The notes under the pieces: generated by a model
What the model saw: only the letters and a program-made list of their open reading frames with translations
The model's database searches: none
Told to the model about the DNA's origin: nothing
Translations under genes and position numbers: made by a program
Shown: in pieces, positions 24,041-32,946 of the stretch
Numbering within the stretch: position 1 is the first letter of the stretch
How the letters are laid out: each line of letters starts with the position of its first letter
From: Acidilobaceae archaeon
GTDB lineage: Archaea; Thermoproteota; Thermoprotei_A; Sulfolobales; Acidilobaceae
DNA: 46,686 nt
NCBI GenBank assembly: GCA_027082825.1
Contig: JALWTO010000052.1
Coordinates: 65,459-112,144, forward strand
Direction of reading: 5' to 3'

Positions 24041-24922
24041 ATGACCTTCAAGAGAAGAAGACCTGCAGTAGCAGGTAACTTTTACCCTGCAGAGAAAGAA
24101 GAGCTTATTAGTGCCATAGAGAAGGTATTTCTTCATCCCATAGGCCCTGGAAAGCTTCCAGAACCTCTTTTGCGAAGAAGGAGAAAGAGCGTAGGCTTCG
24201 TTGTGCCTCATGCTGGTTATATGTATAGTGGTCCTGTGGCAGCAAATGCTTATTATAAGCTAGCCGAGGAAGGACCCCCAAGGACTGTTATATTAATAGG
24301 ACCAAATCATCAGGGCTTCGGAAGCCTTGTTGCTACATATGGAGAGGGAATCTGGGAAACCCCTCTTGGTGATATTGAAGTTGACTATGACATAGTTAAA
24401 GAGTTAGTCTCAAGAAGTAAATTCCTTGACATAGATGATAGAGCTCATAAGTTCGAACACTCAATCGAGGTACAACTTCCCTTTTTACAATACATATTTG
24501 GTTCCAGGTTTAGGATAGTCCCAATAACACTTCTTCATCAGACCCCAGATATATCAAGGGACTTAGCTAATGCCATTTATTCTGTAGAGAAAGATCTAGG
24601 CCTCGATTATGTCTTAATAGCTAGTAGTGATTTCACTCATTACGAGCCTCACGAGGTTGCTATAAAGAAGGATAACATAGCACTTGAGAACATCAAAAAA
24701 CTTGATCCAGAGGGGCTCTTCTCCTCAGTAGAGAAATATAACATCACCATGTGTGGGCCTGGGGCCATTTCAACACTACTTTATTTAGGAAAACTAGAGG
24801 GAGCAAGAGAAGCCGAGGTGCTAAAACATGCAACAAGTGGGGATATAATAGAAGAGAAAGATTGGGTCGTAGGTTATGCCGCGATCAGAGTCCCATTTCC
24901 TGAAGAAAAATCAGAAAAATAA
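24041..24922 (+). CDS. MEMO family protein
   Basis: About 293 residues from the ATG at 24041, preceded by GGGGGACTCC; an ATG at 24023 would add six residues. Family marks: KRRRPAVAGNFYPAEKEEL at the N-terminus, VVPHAGYMYSG, ILIGPNHQGFG, EHSIEVQLPFL, IASSDFTHY and MCGPGAISTLL, which contribute the His/Asp/Cys pocket of MEMO proteins (related to extradiol dioxygenases). Archaeal MEMO genes often stand beside the mevalonate-pathway genes, as here, but the archaeal function is unsettled. A TATA-like CTTAAAAATTAAC lies about 70 bases upstream. Confidence 0.92.
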   Translation: MTFKRRRPAVAGNFYPAEKEELISAIEKVFLHPIGPGKLPEPLLRRRRKSVGFVVPHAGYMYSGPVAANAYYKLAEEGPPRTVILIGPNHQGFGSLVATYGEGIWETPLGDIEVDYDIVKELVSRSKFLDIDDRAHKFEHSIEVQLPFLQYIFGSRFRIVPITLLHQTPDISRDLANAIYSVEKDLGLDYVLIASSDFTHYEPHEVAIKKDNIALENIKKLDPEGLFSSVEKYNITMCGPGAISTLLYLGKLEGAREAEVLKHATSGDIIEEKDWVVGYAAIRVPFPEEKSEK

Positions 24923-24984
24923 ACAAGAACCTTAGTTTTTATTTCACTAAATATACATAATCGGCCTAGGGGAAGATAAGAAAG

Positions 24985-25785
24985 ATGGCGCTAATAAAAC
25001 TCTCTTTAAAAGTACCAGTAGTACTCATAGGAATACCTATTCCGGAGTCTGAGAACCCGTACATAGCCGTTCCTATGTCATCTATTATAGTCAATGTTAA
25101 GCTTGATCGCTCTAAGGATCCATCTCTTGAGCTTTTGGGAGAACCTCCTAGAGCTCCATTAATAAGAGGTCTTCTTGATATGTTCTGGAAAAGACTCTGT
25201 AAAGGAATGAAAATGTCGTATACTGCAAAAATGTCTATTGAAGAATCCTTAGGATCTCCGGGTCCCTCTGGTCTTTATGCTACACTTACCGTTGCTCTTC
25301 TATATGCATTAGCCAAGGAGAACGGAGAGATCCTTGATACCTATGAGATCCTTGAAATGGGTAGGTTCTCTGATCCATTCAATGAAGGCCCTCCATGGTC
25401 TGGAGTTATAGATGCTCTTAGATTTTCTGTCTCATATGGAACTATAGTTGCTTATAGAAATGAAGAAGAAATAGCTAAGTTTAACTCAAATAAGATCAAG
25501 CTAAGATATGAAAGCTTCCTTCCTGTGAGGAATCCCAGAATAACCAGGAAAAGTATTGGAGGAGAGATCTATAATGCTCTAGTCAAGGTTTCTGGCCTTG
25601 AAGCTCTTGAGGCTGCCATAATGCTTAGGGAGGGGAAAGACATAATGGAAATCTTGGATAAGTTTTTACCTGTTCAGGAAGCTATAGCCTTAGGAGTATG
25701 GGGGATAACTCCAAGAAAAGGAAGAACTATAGCAGCAGGTCTTCCAAAAAATTTTGAATATTATACAATATCCCGAGGAGACTGA
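24985..25785 (+). CDS. Divergent GHMP-kinase-fold protein (mevalonate-kinase-like)
   Basis: A 266-residue protein aligning with GHMP kinases in outline. PVVLIGIPIPESENPYIAVP (11-30) corresponds to the N-terminal substrate strand, GSPGPSGLYATLTVALLYAL (90-109) to the ATP loop PxxxGLGSSAA, and GPPWSGVIDALRFSVSYGTI (135-154) to the PSGID block, keeping the aspartate (D143). The ATP loop has lost the GLGSS consensus and the C-terminal GAGGGG motif is not recognisable. It has its own TATA (AAATATACATA) and is followed 2 bases later by the isopentenyl phosphate kinase. It may be a divergent mevalonate kinase or a non-catalytic relative. Shorter than usual (about 310). Confidence 0.6.
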   Translation: MALIKLSLKVPVVLIGIPIPESENPYIAVPMSSIIVNVKLDRSKDPSLELLGEPPRAPLIRGLLDMFWKRLCKGMKMSYTAKMSIEESLGSPGPSGLYATLTVALLYALAKENGEILDTYEILEMGRFSDPFNEGPPWSGVIDALRFSVSYGTIVAYRNEEEIAKFNSNKIKLRYESFLPVRNPRITRKSIGGEIYNALVKVSGLEALEAAIMLREGKDIMEILDKFLPVQEAIALGVWGITPRKGRTIAAGLPKNFEYYTISRGD

Positions 25786-25787
25786 AA

Positions 25788-26519
25788 TTGACCTGCAAGA
25801 CCTCAGTTATTAAGCTTGGAGGAAGTCTCATAACAGTCAAGAATGACCTTCGTACAATAAATTGGAGTTCTCTAATCTCGGCCTCAGATCAACTCTCCAA
25901 ATATGTTAAGGATGGAGGAAGGATGATAATTGTACATGGTGGAGGAAGCTTTGGACATCCTGCTGTCAAAGATGTTATTATGAAAAGAGGAAGGATGGAC
26001 ATAAAAGGTGCTAGCTATGTCCAGGAGGCCATGCTCTCCTTAGCAACTAAGGTACTTAAAGTTCTAAGGGCCTATGAAATAGATGTCACTCTTCACACCA
26101 CACATACAATATGCGACTGTGAGAATTGTTCTTACAAAAATGTTGTTCGAGATTATAGAAATGAGTTAGTTCCAATGATATATGGAGATGCCATCCCATG
26201 TGGAGAAGAGTTCGTAGTGGTTAGTGGTGACAGACTTGCAGCCGAGATAGCCTCTTTACTAAATGTGGACTGTTTGGTGTACGCTGTTGATGTTCCAGGA
26301 ATTATTGTTAATGGAAAATTAATAAAGAGAGCCAGAGTAAATGAAGTACTAGAGTTTCTAGGTAATACAAGCGATGTAACTGGAGGAATGAGAGGAAAGA
26401 TTGTTGAGGCCTCAAAGGCTCTTGGAAAAGTTGGAAAGATCGTTATTGTAGGAGGAAGGAATAACGGTATTATAAGGGTACTGAGAGGTGAAAATGTGGG
26501 TACGGAACTTGTCGGATAA
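25788..26519 (+). CDS. Isopentenyl phosphate kinase
   Basis: A 243-residue amino-acid-kinase-fold enzyme. SVIKLGGSLIT (6-16) is the phosphate loop and IVHGGGSFGH (48-57) carries the histidine that marks isopentenyl phosphate kinases. The nucleotide site follows in VVSGDRLAAEIAS and YAVDVPGI. It phosphorylates isopentenyl phosphate to IPP, the last step of archaeal modified mevalonate routes, and so fits the dehydratase/decarboxylase pair at 0.6-3.1 kb. TTG start directly after the preceding stop with CGAGGAG upstream. A CDCENC motif (about 109-114) in an insert is unusual and could bind metal. Confidence 0.93.
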   Translation: MTCKTSVIKLGGSLITVKNDLRTINWSSLISASDQLSKYVKDGGRMIIVHGGGSFGHPAVKDVIMKRGRMDIKGASYVQEAMLSLATKVLKVLRAYEIDVTLHTTHTICDCENCSYKNVVRDYRNELVPMIYGDAIPCGEEFVVVSGDRLAAEIASLLNVDCLVYAVDVPGIIVNGKLIKRARVNEVLEFLGNTSDVTGGMRGKIVEASKALGKVGKIVIVGGRNNGIIRVLRGENVGTELVG

Positions 26520-27627
26520 GGAAACTGCAACTAGGAAGCTTGAGCACATAAAAATCGTACTTGAAAGAAATGTTGAGGCCTCTGAGGGCACTCTTCTGAA
26601 TTATGTTAGGCTTTTACATAATCCTCTTCCAGAACTAAACTTTGACGAAATAGATATCAGTATGAAACTTTTTGGAAAGAAACTCAATGCACCAATAATG
26701 ATAACTGGAATGACCGGTGGCCATCCTGAGGTTACATGGATAAATTCTGCAATTGCTAGAGTTGCTGAGAAATATGGAATTGCAATGGGTGTGGGAAGTC
26801 AGAGGGCTGCTCTAGAAGATCCCAGTCTTGAGAATAGCTTCAAAGTTGCAAGAGAAAATGCCCCTAATGCCCTTATAGTAGCCAATATTGGCGGAGCCCA
26901 ACTGGCTAAAGGGTTAAATCTAGAACAAATAGACAAAATTATCAACATGATTAAGGCTGATGCCCTAGCCATACATCTAAATCCTGCTCAAGAAGTTTTT
27001 CAACCTGAAGGAGAACCCATTTATAGAAATGTAATCAGATCTATAAAAAGGATTGTTGACGAACTCAGTATTCCAATTATAGTAAAGGAAACTGGAGCCG
27101 GGCTTAACGGAGTCATTGCCAGAGAACTTTGGGAAATAGGAATTAAGTGTTTTGATGTCTCTGGGCTTGGAGGCACAAGCTGGATAAAGGTTGAGAGCCT
27201 AAGAAAGAGGTTTAGAAGAAATCCTGATGGTTTCCCAGATCATTGGGGGAATCCTACGGCTCTCTCTATTATCGACATTAGAACCTCTGTTCCAGAAGCA
27301 TGTATAATAGCCAGTGGAGGAATAAGAACAGGTCTTGACATTGCAAAGAGCATAGCTCTTGGCTCGGATCTTACTGGATTTGCTCTCCCTGCACTCAGAG
27401 CCTTATCCTATAGAGGCGAAGAGGGACTTGAAAGGCTACTAGATGATGTAATATGGCAACTTAAGGTCGTAATGTTTTTGACAGGATCAAAAAAACTTGA
27501 TATATTAAAGTTAACCACCCCTCTCATCTGGGGAAGGCTTGCCGATGAGATGGAGATCCTAGGCATCTCCTTGGAGGAGCTTTTGAGGGCTAAATTAAGA
27601 AGGATCCTAACACAGAAAAAGAGGTGA
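26494..27627 (+). CDS. fni: Type 2 isopentenyl-diphosphate isomerase (FMN-dependent)
   Basis: About 377 residues. RKLEHIKIVLERNVEA at the N-terminus, MITGMTGG, GVGSQRAAL, ANIGGAQL, HLNPAQEVFQPEGE, IVKETGAGL, DVSGLGGTSW and ASGGIRTG are the characteristic type 2 isomerase blocks binding FMN and substrate. It interconverts IPP and DMAPP. ATG at 26494 has GAGAGG at spacing 5 and is preferred over GTG at 26488, which lies inside that site; a TTG at 26509 is also possible. It overlaps the kinase gene by 26 bases. DMAPP also feeds UbiX (as its monophosphate) and the prenyl synthase that follows. Confidence 0.95.
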   Translation: MWVRNLSDKETATRKLEHIKIVLERNVEASEGTLLNYVRLLHNPLPELNFDEIDISMKLFGKKLNAPIMITGMTGGHPEVTWINSAIARVAEKYGIAMGVGSQRAALEDPSLENSFKVARENAPNALIVANIGGAQLAKGLNLEQIDKIINMIKADALAIHLNPAQEVFQPEGEPIYRNVIRSIKRIVDELSIPIIVKETGAGLNGVIARELWEIGIKCFDVSGLGGTSWIKVESLRKRFRRNPDGFPDHWGNPTALSIIDIRTSVPEACIIASGGIRTGLDIAKSIALGSDLTGFALPALRALSYRGEEGLERLLDDVIWQLKVVMFLTGSKKLDILKLTTPLIWGRLADEMEILGISLEELLRAKLRRILTQKKR

Positions 27628-27632
27628 GAGGT

Positions 27633-28637
27633 TTGAGTGAGAGATTTGAGAGGCTACTAGATATCTATGCTAAAACTGTAACTGACTATATATTTAGAAT
27701 GGTGAAAGGGAGACCTGAGACACTTCACAAAGCTTCTCTTCATTTGATAAAAGCTGGAGGAAAGAGACTTAGACCTTTTATTGTACTGGCAACAGCCAGG
27801 ATGCTCTCAGGAGCCTCTGGTGAAGCAAGGGCCCTACCTTTAGCTGCTGCTGTTGAATTATTCCACAACTTCACCCTTATACATGATGATATAATAGATA
27901 AAGATGAGTTTAGAAGAGGTGTCCAGACTACTCATATTGCTTATGGTCTTGAATGGGCTCTTCTTGCTGGAGACTTTCTTTTTGCAGAATCATTAAGAAT
28001 CATGGAAGATGGTTTAGAGAGAGGACTGGGCTATGAAGATCTTGGCAGAGCCATGTTGATACTTTCTAGAGCAGCAAAAAGAGTTAGTGAAGGACAGGGC
28101 TATGATATGCAGTTTGAAAAAAGATGGGATGTTGATACAAATGATTATCTTGAAATGATCTATCTAAAGACTGGAGCTCTTATTGAAGCATCGGCAATGC
28201 TTGGAGGCGTGGCTGCCTTAGAAGATGATGAGGTAATCAATCTCCTTGGTGAATATGGAAGGCTTATTGGCATAGCCTTCCAAATAAAGGATGACATACT
28301 CGGAATATATGGCGATCCCGTCAAGACTGGGAAACCCATCTACAGTGATCTAAGACAAGGAAAGAAAACAATCCTAATAATTTATACGCTTAATAAAGTT
28401 GATGAAAATATGAAAGAGAAAGTCAAAAATGTTATGGGAAGGAAAGTTGATGAAGATAAATACAGAGAAGTTGCAGAACTTATCAAGGAAAGCGGAGCAC
28501 TAAAATATGCTGAAGACATGGCATATAATATGTCAAGAAGAGCCTTAAGAATACTTGATGGCTTAGATGTCGTTGATGATGAAGCTAGAGAGGCTCTTAA
28601 AGAGCTTGCACTTTTCGTAGTTGAGAGGGACCATTAG
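27633..28637 (+). CDS. idsA: Geranylgeranyl-type polyprenyl diphosphate synthase
   Basis: A trans-prenyltransferase of about 334 residues. The first aspartate-rich motif is HDDIIDKDEFRRG (DDIID at 85-89), the second is IKDDILGIYGD, and GGKRLRPF precedes them, as is typical. It condenses IPP with allylic diphosphates; in archaea the C20 product builds membrane lipids. TTG at 27633 is chosen with GAGGTG at 6-base spacing; GTG at 27624 overlaps the isomerase stop (GTGA) but is too near that site. The residue before the first motif (F/T pattern HNFTLIHDD) allows a C20 or longer product; chain length cannot be fixed. Confidence 0.93.
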   Translation: MSERFERLLDIYAKTVTDYIFRMVKGRPETLHKASLHLIKAGGKRLRPFIVLATARMLSGASGEARALPLAAAVELFHNFTLIHDDIIDKDEFRRGVQTTHIAYGLEWALLAGDFLFAESLRIMEDGLERGLGYEDLGRAMLILSRAAKRVSEGQGYDMQFEKRWDVDTNDYLEMIYLKTGALIEASAMLGGVAALEDDEVINLLGEYGRLIGIAFQIKDDILGIYGDPVKTGKPIYSDLRQGKKTILIIYTLNKVDENMKEKVKNVMGRKVDEDKYREVAELIKESGALKYAEDMAYNMSRRALRILDGLDVVDDEAREALKELALFVVERDH

Positions 28638-29155
28638 TGGATCTTAACCATGAATACACACCCGAAGACTACAAATTTCCAAGACTCTATGTCGTTGGAA
28701 AGAATTCTTCTGACACTATTACCTTATATCCAGACAAAAATTGTTATATAAAAGAAAGTAAAAAGGATGGTATAAAAGCAGGTCTTATAGCATATGAGGC
28801 TGGTTGGAATTTAATATTTGATCCAATAGAGGCCAAGGTGATTAGACCTTTTGCTATTATGATTCCCTGGATGAAGAATAGAATTATTTATGTTGAAAAT
28901 GAGTTGGAACTCAAGTTAGTCGAAGCCAAAGGCATCCAAGTATATCTGGTCTCAAGAGAAGGAGACAAAATTGATAAGAAAGATATAATGGCTTATATCG
29001 TTACAAATAAAGGCGAAACGAGAACATTAAGATCCCCTACAGATGGGGTTGTTGTATATATAGCATGGAAGCCTTTGTCTGCTCCAGAGAGATATATCTA
29101 CCTGCTTGTGGATCCAGAGAAGACTAGAATACTGAATCCTTTCTGTTCTAACTAA
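28637..29155 (+). CDS. DUF2118 family protein (barrel-sandwich hybrid)
   Basis: A 172-residue archaeal protein. The C-terminal half (about 90-145) reads like a biotinyl/lipoyl-type barrel-sandwich hybrid: VYLVSREGDKIDKKDIMAYI, a hairpin TNKGET, then LRSPTDGVVVYIAW. A lysine sits in that hairpin, one position off the canonical biotin/lipoate lysine. The function is unknown. It is joined to the prenyl synthase gene by TAGTG, so it is co-transcribed with isoprenoid genes. It converges on the Sm-like gene with a 4-base overlap of stop regions. Confidence 0.7.
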   Translation: MDLNHEYTPEDYKFPRLYVVGKNSSDTITLYPDKNCYIKESKKDGIKAGLIAYEAGWNLIFDPIEAKVIRPFAIMIPWMKNRIIYVENELELKLVEAKGIQVYLVSREGDKIDKKDIMAYIVTNKGETRTLRSPTDGVVVYIAWKPLSAPERYIYLLVDPEKTRILNPFCSN

Positions 29156-29415
29156 GATGAATACTCTGGAGCCGCTTGCTCTGGATTAAAACTTATATAT
29201 AAGACCATACTCCCTCTTATTAGAACATTGCCATACTTCGCGACGAGCCTACCACCATCTTTAACTTCAGCTGTATTTGACAGAATTAAATTCATAGTTC
29301 TATCTGTAACCTTAAGCATACCTACATACTCAGTACCATCCTTGAGTTTCACAAAGACGATTTTACCTATAGCCTCTCTTAGATACCTAAGAGGGTTAGC
29401 CTTTTGGATAGACAT
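29152..29415 (-). CDS. Sm-like (LSm) archaeal RNA-binding protein
   Basis: About 87 residues. Sm1 motif: NPLRYLREAIGKIVFVKLKD then GTEYVGMLKVTDRTMNLILS; Sm2: YGNVLIRGSMVLYISF. These proteins form heptameric rings that bind U-rich RNA. ATG at 29415 has GGGGTG 6 bases upstream; a GTG at 29424 extends the frame by three codons. TATA box at 29482-29492. It is convergent with DUF2118. Confidence 0.92.
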   Translation of the reverse strand: MSIQKANPLRYLREAIGKIVFVKLKDGTEYVGMLKVTDRTMNLILSNTAEVKDGGRLVAKYGNVLIRGSMVLYISFNPEQAAPEYSS

Positions 29416-29481
29416 CAACAGCACCCCTGGTTCCTTTTCTGACTTTATCCCTTGGAACCTCTTAGAGGAAGTTAAGATCTA

Positions 29482-29492
29482 GATATTTAAAG
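29482..29492 (-). promoter_or_regulatory. TATA box for the Sm-like gene
   Basis: The minus strand reads CTTTAAATATC, a good archaeal TATA box about 70 bases before the ATG at 29415, leaving a leader of roughly 40 bases. Confidence 0.5.
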
Positions 29493-29514
29493 AATTCTGA
29501 GATCTACAGAATAA

Positions 29515-30330
29515 CTAATCAAAACTTTCTTTGATACTTTGAAGTACACATGTTGGCCTTATCTCTTCCTCAACCCTATTTACTTGTTCCACAGAAGTGA
29601 CTCCTGTCAGAACCAATATTGAATCGACACCTGCAAGGTTTGCCATTAGTATATCAGTATCTAATCTATCTCCTATAATAACTGTACCTGTCGGAACCTT
29701 CTTTCCTACAGCTATCTCTACCATCCATGGATTTGGTTTACCGGCAACAAAATCTGGCTCTCTTCCAAGACAAGCCTCAAGTGCTGCAACTATTGCCCCA
29801 GCTCCTGGTGCCTTAGAGCCTTTTTCTAAGGGAAAAACTGGGTCCTTGTTCGAGGCTATAAAAATTGCACCATCGACTACTGCCTTATATGCAGCGTTTA
29901 GCTTGGAGTAGGTCAAGTTCCGATCGAGACCTACAATAACCGCCTCAGCAGATCCTGAAAGAGCCTCGCTCCTTGTTACGAGCTTTAAGCCAGCTTTTAC
30001 TGCTTCCTCAGCAAGGCCCTCCTCTCCCAGGATATAAGTTAATGAATTGGGCTTTATCTTAGAAAGCCAGAGGACTGATGCATAACCACTAGTAATTATA
30101 TGGTTTTCATCAACAGTAATTCCGAGTTTTTCTAAAAGAACCGAATAAACTGTTCTAGACCTTGTCGAATTATTTGTAACGAAAAATACTTCCTTCCCTA
30201 ATTTGATAAGTCTTTTTAATCCTTCAATATTGTCCGAAATAGGCTCTCTTCCTCTCCACACAACACCATCAATGTCTACTAAAAAAACGTCGTACTTTAT
30301 AATGTCACATTTCTTATATTTCTTATTCAT
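29515..30330 (-). CDS. HAD superfamily (class IIA, NagD-like) phosphatase
   Basis: About 271 residues. Motif I is DVFLVDIDGVVWRG, motif II is FFVTNNSTRSR, and the cap is followed by AGKPNPWMVEIA and motif IV VIIGDRLDTDILMA: the class IIA HAD order of NagD and 4-nitrophenylphosphatase/phosphoglycolate phosphatase proteins. It hydrolyses a phosphate ester that cannot be specified. ATG at 30330 follows AGGTGAAGGAC; a GTG at 30339 is the longer alternative. It lies 51 bases after purP on the same strand, so it may be read through from the purine operon. A role in nucleotide or sugar-phosphate clean-up is only a guess. Confidence 0.85.
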   Translation of the reverse strand: MNKKYKKCDIIKYDVFLVDIDGVVWRGREPISDNIEGLKRLIKLGKEVFFVTNNSTRSRTVYSVLLEKLGITVDENHIITSGYASVLWLSKIKPNSLTYILGEEGLAEEAVKAGLKLVTRSEALSGSAEAVIVGLDRNLTYSKLNAAYKAVVDGAIFIASNKDPVFPLEKGSKAPGAGAIVAALEACLGREPDFVAGKPNPWMVEIAVGKKVPTGTVIIGDRLDTDILMANLAGVDSILVLTGVTSVEQVNRVEEEIRPTCVLQSIKESFD

Positions 30331-30381
30331 GTCCTTCACCTAAAACTTTCAGAACAAACCTTAACAAAGAAGTACAAAACT

Positions 30382-31422
30382 TTATCTTAGGATTTTATTC
30401 AGTTCGTTCTTCTGTCTTGCAAGAATCACTTCTCTGGCTATTCTCCTTCCCATACTCATGGGTTCGTCCCAATAAAGCCAAGAATAAGGGCTTCCATTAA
30501 CATATATATTAGTTCCAGCCACTATTCTTCCTGAGAACTCAAAGACCACTATAGAAAGGTTCTCCTTAACTATACTTTCCAAACAGAAAGGACCAGCTAT
30601 ACCTCCATTCTCAACAGTTAGTGTCGCATTGACAAACCTATTACCGTATTCCATGACCTTTGGAAGGAGGCTTTCCCTAAGAACGAGAGGTATATTTCCA
30701 ACAACAGTGAATGTTGGCTCTATATACTCTCTTGGGACTCTTCCTAGAGAATCAGCATTTGATTCATATCTTATGTCCATGCCTAAGATTTCAAGCCTTC
30801 TCAAAACTGGACTATAGAAATAATGATAGTATGCCCTAACTCCTAATAAATATTCCTGTATAATAACATCTTTGACATTATTATTGAGTTTCTTCATAAC
30901 CTCTTCTTTTCCTTTTGCTATGAAATAACCTCTCCCTCCTTTTGCACCTGGCAACTTAACTATTACTAAATCATCGAAGTTTTCATCTAGAGAATACTCC
31001 CTAGGTACTGGAATGCCTGCAGATCTTAGAAGATTCATCTTCTTTTTAGGATCAGCCTCAACCTCCATAATCTTCCTAGATCCAAAGAGAGGAAGTTCTA
31101 AATTTAAAAAACATTCTGAGCCGATATATTCAACCATGCTACCATGAGGAACCAGTATCGTATTAAGTTCCTGTAACTTTCTTACAACATCATCCTTACA
31201 TAAATCCTTCCATCTATCTACAACTAACGTTTTATCTATTAGATGCGGAAAGTTATTGTAAAAGACTTCTCTTTCAGGTATGCTGATTAAAATAGTCTTT
31301 AATCCTTCTTTTTTAGCACCATAAAGTATCTGTAATGCAGAATGACTGGCCAAAACTCCTATATGTATGTCTTCTGTATCATAATTGGAAATTATCTCTC
31401 TAATATCGGTATTAGATATCAT
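30382..31422 (-). CDS. purP: 5-formaminoimidazole-4-carboxamide ribonucleotide synthetase PurP
   Basis: A 346-residue ATP-grasp enzyme that uses ATP and formate to formylate AICAR to FAICAR. It carries the canonical archaeal PurP blocks: [35 protein letters not shown] (the ATP loop), [39 protein letters not shown] and [10 protein letters not shown]. It is the last gene of the purine operon and overlaps purE by 11 bases (ATG within the purE 3' end). Of the two PurP homologues here this one keeps the family's conserved loop, so it is the likely genuine FAICAR synthetase. Confidence 0.93.
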   Translation of the reverse strand: MISNTDIREIISNYDTEDIHIGVLASHSALQILYGAKKEGLKTILISIPEREVFYNNFPHLIDKTLVVDRWKDLCKDDVVRKLQELNTILVPHGSMVEYIGSECFLNLELPLFGSRKIMEVEADPKKKMNLLRSAGIPVPREYSLDENFDDLVIVKLPGAKGGRGYFIAKGKEEVMKKLNNNVKDVIIQEYLLGVRAYYHYFYSPVLRRLEILGMDIRYESNADSLGRVPREYIEPTFTVVGNIPLVLRESLLPKVMEYGNRFVNATLTVENGGIAGPFCLESIVKENLSIVVFEFSGRIVAGTNIYVNGSPYSWLYWDEPMSMGRRIAREVILARQKNELNKILR

Positions 31423-31840
31423 TCTCGGAACACCTTCTGGCGAGTCTAAGGATTCTTAGAGCTAAATATGCCGCGTTCTCAGCTATACCTATACCAACAG
31501 TTGCAACAGGAACTCCCCTAGGCATCTGAACTATTGAAAGAAGTGCATCAAGGCCCGAAAGAGGTCCTACAGCAAGTGGCACACCTATTACTGGTCTATT
31601 AGTCCTAGAGGCTATGAAGCCTGGAAGGGCTGCAGAAAGTCCTGCCATTGCTATATAGATATCTATTTCGTTATCATTCTCTTTGATGTATTTTTCAAGT
31701 TCATCAGGATTTCTATGAGCGCTTAAGATTTTTACATCAACGTTTACTCCATGGCCATTAAGTATATTTATTGCTTTTTTTGCTATATCAATATCTTTAT
31801 TGCTACCAACTATTATTGCAACTTTAGCCTTACACTTCAT
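31412..31840 (-). CDS. purE: AIR carboxylase / N5-CAIR mutase PurE
   Basis: About 142 residues. [17 protein letters not shown] (nucleotide phosphate loop), [11 protein letters not shown] (the catalytic His motif), then [16 protein letters not shown] and [20 protein letters not shown]. It forms carboxyaminoimidazole ribonucleotide. The start is ATG at 31840, overlapping the upstream stop as ATGA; the longer frame to 31861 is less likely. No PurK is present in this cluster, so the enzyme may carboxylate AIR directly with CO2 or use a PurK encoded elsewhere. Confidence 0.93.
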   Translation of the reverse strand: MKCKAKVAIIVGSNKDIDIAKKAINILNGHGVNVDVKILSAHRNPDELEKYIKENDNEIDIYIAMAGLSAALPGFIASRTNRPVIGVPLAVGPLSGLDALLSIVQMPRGVPVATVGIGIAENAAYLALRILRLARRCSENDI

Positions 31841-32946
31841 GTTATCACTCTCTCGATACAATCCTTCTCAATACACTCTCTAATCTCTATGGCTATTCTC
31901 CTTCCCATACTTATCGGTATTCCAAAATAGAGTTTGCTGTATTGACTACCTAGTCCTAGGTAGATATTAGTTCCCCCTCCTATCCTTAATGCAACATCAA
32001 AAACAACAATATCCAAATCTGGAGTTACCATGAGCTGCAAAGTAAAGGGACCTATGAGACCCGGAGGCTCTATATTATCTACAGCATTAACAAATCTATC
32101 CCCTAGTTCGAATAGTCTATTTAGCATTCTCTCTCTTATCGTTACAGGTTCATGACCTATCTCTACATATTCCACATCAATTACTTCCCCTATTTTTAGC
32201 TGATCTGAGGCTGGAAGCCTCAGAAAACCATCAAGGTTCGTCTGAATTCTCCTATCTATGCTTAAGAGCTCTACGTCATTTCTGGCCATGGTTCTGAAAT
32301 AATTAACATTAAAATGAGCACCTACTATTAGCTCCTCTATCGAAGCATTCTTTAAGTCTTCCTCTTTTATTACACCATCAGAAACTAGTTTCCTAAATCT
32401 CTTCCAGAAATCATCTCTGTCTCTTGCAACAAAAAACCCTCTTTCAACTCTTCTCTTGGCGTGAGGCATTTTAACCATTACAGGCCTATCTATCTCATCT
32501 GGACTCGAGAAAGTTTTAGGCCTCCTTATTCCTGCAGTATCTAACAGTCTATAGTAAGTCTTATTTCCTGTTCTTTCCTCATAGCGAAGAAGATATCTAT
32601 TTCCATATATAGGAACTGGAAAGTTAGTTTCAATAGCATCATATCCAACATATACAGCAAAACTTCTATTAGGAATCATAATTGCATTCCTTTCTCTAAT
32701 CTTTTTCACAACCTCAGGATCTATCACCTCTGAAAACTTGTTTAATATGATGGTTTCATCAACAACTCTCTTAAACCTCAAATAAGCTATTTCTCTTCCT
32801 TTTTGGCAGATTGCTAAAGTTCTGAAACCTTCGTCCTTGGCCCCATCGAATACATCAAGAGCTGAATGACTGGCTACCGCGGCTGTAGCCAAGGATCCTA
32901 AATTATACCCATCAAGAAGATGGCCAGAAGAATATCTAGAGCTCAA
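31837..32946 (-). CDS. PurP paralogue (PurP2), function uncertain
   Basis: About 369 residues, clearly homologous to PurP along its length ([63 protein letters not shown]). The ATP loop differs: PGAKGGRG of true PurP is [10 protein letters not shown] here, the tyrosine-rich active-site block is NVNYFRTM, and RYESN is RIQTN. It is thus a distinct subfamily seen in archaea with two PurP genes. It lies between purM and purE, coupled by overlaps on both sides. TTG at 32946 is preferred (GAGGGGAG five bases before). Possible roles are a second formylation or a missing purine step; none is shown. Confidence 0.85.
   Translation of the reverse strand: MSSRYSSGHLLDGYNLGSLATAAVASHSALDVFDGAKDEGFRTLAICQKGREIAYLRFKRVVDETIILNKFSEVIDPEVVKKIRERNAIMIPNRSFAVYVGYDAIETNFPVPIYGNRYLLRYEERTGNKTYYRLLDTAGIRRPKTFSSPDEIDRPVMVKMPHAKRRVERGFFVARDRDDFWKRFRKLVSDGVIKEEDLKNASIEELIVGAHFNVNYFRTMARNDVELLSIDRRIQTNLDGFLRLPASDQLKIGEVIDVEYVEIGHEPVTIRERMLNRLFELGDRFVNAVDNIEPPGLIGPFTLQLMVTPDLDIVVFDVALRIGGGTNIYLGLGSQYSKLYFGIPISMGRRIAIEIRECIEKDCIERVIT

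Noticed and set aside
23636-24211. 191-residue minus-strand open frame
   Set aside because: It runs through tRNA-Ala and antisense to tnpB and the MEMO gene; no homology.
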